Source of the DNA: Planctomycetota bacterium
GTDB lineage: Bacteria; Planctomycetota; Planctomycetia; Pirellulales; Pirellulaceae
Length of the DNA: 7,013 nucleotides
Direction of reading: 5' to 3'
Assembly (NCBI GenBank): GCA_019347795.1
Contig: JAHWKS010000282.1
Span: forward strand, 1-7,013
Shown one piece after another: positions 5,916 through 7,013 of this stretch. The notes beneath the pieces are model-generated. The model was not told the origin of the DNA. It worked only from the letters and a program-made list of their open reading frames with translations, and did no database searches. Both the position numbers and the translations under genes were made by a program. Positions within the stretch are counted from its first letter, which is position 1. Each line of letters opens with the position of its first letter.

Positions 5916-5927
5916 GTCGGCGCCGAC
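5916..5927. promoter_or_regulatory. 12-bp perfect palindrome upstream of the Ubl gene
   Basis: GTCGGCGCCGAC lies 46 bp upstream of the ATG at 5870, a plausible place for a repressor operator. GC-rich palindromes arise easily by chance in this DNA, and no matching -35/-10 pair was recognised. Confidence 0.25.
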
Positions 5928-5983
5928 GACGGTGTGCGGCGCGGCGCGCCGAAAGGAAAAGCGAAGCGGGGTGTTGGAGTGTG

Positions 5984-6150
5984 GGAGTAATGGAGTGATG
6001 GAGGTTGCGAGGAACCTGGGAGACTCTCATCGAGGATTCGAGGGGGCGAAGAGGGAGGGGGTAGTGGAGTAATGGAGCGTTGCGAGCGTGGCGAGGAGTC
6101 CCGGCAGCCCGCACCAAGGAATCCCCATCACTCCATTACTCCATTACTCC
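5984..6150. repeat. GGAGTAAT-family octamer repeats in inverted pairs
   Basis: GGAGTAATGGAGTGATGG at 5984-6001 is the exact reverse complement of 6125-6142. GGAGTAATGGAG at 6066-6077 matches the reverse complement of 6131-6142 and of 6139-6150. The unit is 8 bp (GGAGTRAT). These repeats occupy most of the 326-nt gap between the YbjN-like gene and the Ubl gene. No gene is seen in the gap; the remainder holds only the Ubl ribosome binding site and the palindrome at 5916-5927. Confidence 0.85.
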
Positions 6151-6196
6151 GCCACGCGATTCCCGGCTCCCTCGGTCCCCCGATTCCACGACTCTC

Positions 6197-7013
6197 TCAC
6201 CTCGCCGGCATCAGCTTCACCAGCTCCTGCTCTTTGTCCTCCGCCAGCACGCCCAGCTCCTGGGCAAGCTGGCTGACCGCCAAATCGAGGGCGGTCATCG
6301 CGAGGCGGGTCGTCTCGCGCCAGAAGCTTTCCATGCGGCGGCTTTGCTCCGGGGTGTAGGGGAGGCCGCTCAAATCGACGCGGGCTTCGCAGGCGTCGAT
6401 CTTTTCCTCGTGCTCCCAGGTGATCCGCGCCAGGCGGCAGCGGGCGTTGGCCAGCGATGCAAGCTTCTGCATCGCGTGGCGGTTCTCACCCGGCAGGTCG
6501 CCCCAGCGGCCCAGCGGCATCGCCAGGCGCAGCCGGCCTTCCTCGCGCACCAGCTTCACCTGGCCCGTGGCGCCGCGGCGACGGATGCTCAGCCGCAGGT
6601 TATGGTCTTCATCCTCCGTCGGCTCGTAGCCGCTCTGACGGAGCCAACCGGCGAAGGCTTGCGCCGGCGGCGGCGTCCAGCCTTCAATTCGCGGTTGCTC
6701 TGCGAACGCCTCGGCCTGTTCGGCGAAGGCGTTTTGCAGGGTTTCATTCTCCTCTGCCAGGTCGGCGTCGATGGTCGGATCGCCTTCGTGGCCGAGGGCC
6801 TGGTCGAGGTAAAAGTCGTATCGCAATTTCAAGTCGCCGCCGTGAGGCGACTCGACCAGCTTCACCGGTCCCGCCCAGTCGGCGTGATAGGAGAGCGGGT
6901 GCTGGTTGTTCTTGAGCGAACAACCGCGGCGGTACGTGATCCAGCCCGCGGAGTTCTCTTCCACTCGCCAGTCCTTCACCGGGCGGCGCCGGCGGGGGGC
7001 GGTCAGCTTCGTC
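6197..7013 (-). CDS. protein with YbjN / type III secretion chaperone-like C-terminal half, 5' end unresolved
   Basis: The reading frame is open to the right edge; the first start codon inside is GTG at 6979 (260 aa), which has no Shine-Dalgarno, so the real start may lie outside. Numbering from that GTG, residues 1-60 are rich in Trp/Tyr and beta strands, and 70-95 form an acidic Ala/Glu helix. Residues about 100-245 follow the YbjN/type III chaperone pattern. That pattern is GWLRQSGYEP, then strands LRLSIRRR, QVKLVREEGRLRLAMPLG, a helix with LASLANARC, the strand EARVDLSGLP and a long helix (213-245). No membrane segment or signal peptide is seen. Proteins of this fold often act as small-protein chaperones or adaptors, so a substrate-binding role beside the Ubl/JAB/ATPase genes is possible but speculative. 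The fold call is by eye. Confidence 0.7.
   Translation of the reverse strand, partial: TKLTAPRRRRPVKDWRVEENSAGWITYRRGCSLKNNQHPLSYHADWAGPVKLVESPHGGDLKLRYDFYLDQALGHEGDPTIDADLAEENETLQNAFAEQAEAFAEQPRIEGWTPPPAQAFAGWLRQSGYEPTEDEDHNLRLSIRRRGATGQVKLVREEGRLRLAMPLGRWGDLPGENRHAMQKLASLANARCRLARITWEHEEKIDACEARVDLSGLPYTPEQSRRMESFWRETTRLAMTALDLAVSQLAQELGVLAEDKEQELVKLMPAR

Noticed and set aside
1..7013. E1, E2, RING, proteasome, transposase, tRNA or rRNA genes
   Set aside because: Looked for glycine-rich ThiF-type nucleotide motifs, E2-like catalytic motifs, DDE motifs and RNA-gene structure; nothing supportable was found in the window.

Overview
The window is GC-rich bacterial DNA. All seven genes I can support lie on the minus strand and read from right to left. 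I place it tentatively in the Planctomycetota or a similar GC-rich bacterium. The grounds are large gaps filled with short-period repeats, a CGCTTGCGGTTTCGCG-type inverted repeat, and ubiquitin-like/JAB genes. No 16S rRNA or other taxonomic marker is present, so this is inference.

Layout in transcription order. (1) 7013-6197: protein with a YbjN / type III chaperone-like C-terminal half, 5' end unresolved at the window edge. (2) 5870-5586: 94-aa ubiquitin-like (YukD/EsaB-type) protein, with a perfect ribosome binding site and an intrinsic terminator. (3) 5093-3975: 372-aa protein with a C-terminal JAB/MPN+ (JAMM) isopeptidase-type domain carrying a cysteine-rich insertion. (4) 3728-1917: 603-aa AAA+ ATPase built like the proteasomal ATPase ARC/Mpa, with tandem OB-like domains and a pore loop but no GQYL tail. 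(5) 1768-587: 393-aa ClpA/ClpB-D1-like AAA+ protein whose Walker B acidic pair reads EQ. (6) 583-332: 83-aa ThiS/MoaD-like ubiquitin-fold protein, translationally coupled to gene 5. (7) 247-1: a paralogue of gene 6, cut by the window edge.

The gaps are unusually rich in repeats. Heptamers (GTCAGGA/GTCAGGG) are built into 82-89-bp composite repeats on both sides of the JAB gene and run into its stop codon. An octamer family (GGAGTAAT) fills 5984-6150. An 18-bp perfect inverted repeat separates the two ATPase genes.

Taken together, this looks like a bacterial ubiquitin-like locus. It has three beta-grasp modifiers or adaptors, a JAMM peptidase that could cut them or their conjugates, an ARC-like unfoldase, and a Clp-like AAA+ that may bind ATP without hydrolysing it well. 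No E1 (ThiF/MoeB-like), E2, RING or proteasome subunit gene is visible here. They may lie outside the window, or the Ubls may act non-covalently. Functional statements are inferred from motif reading only; no database search was possible.
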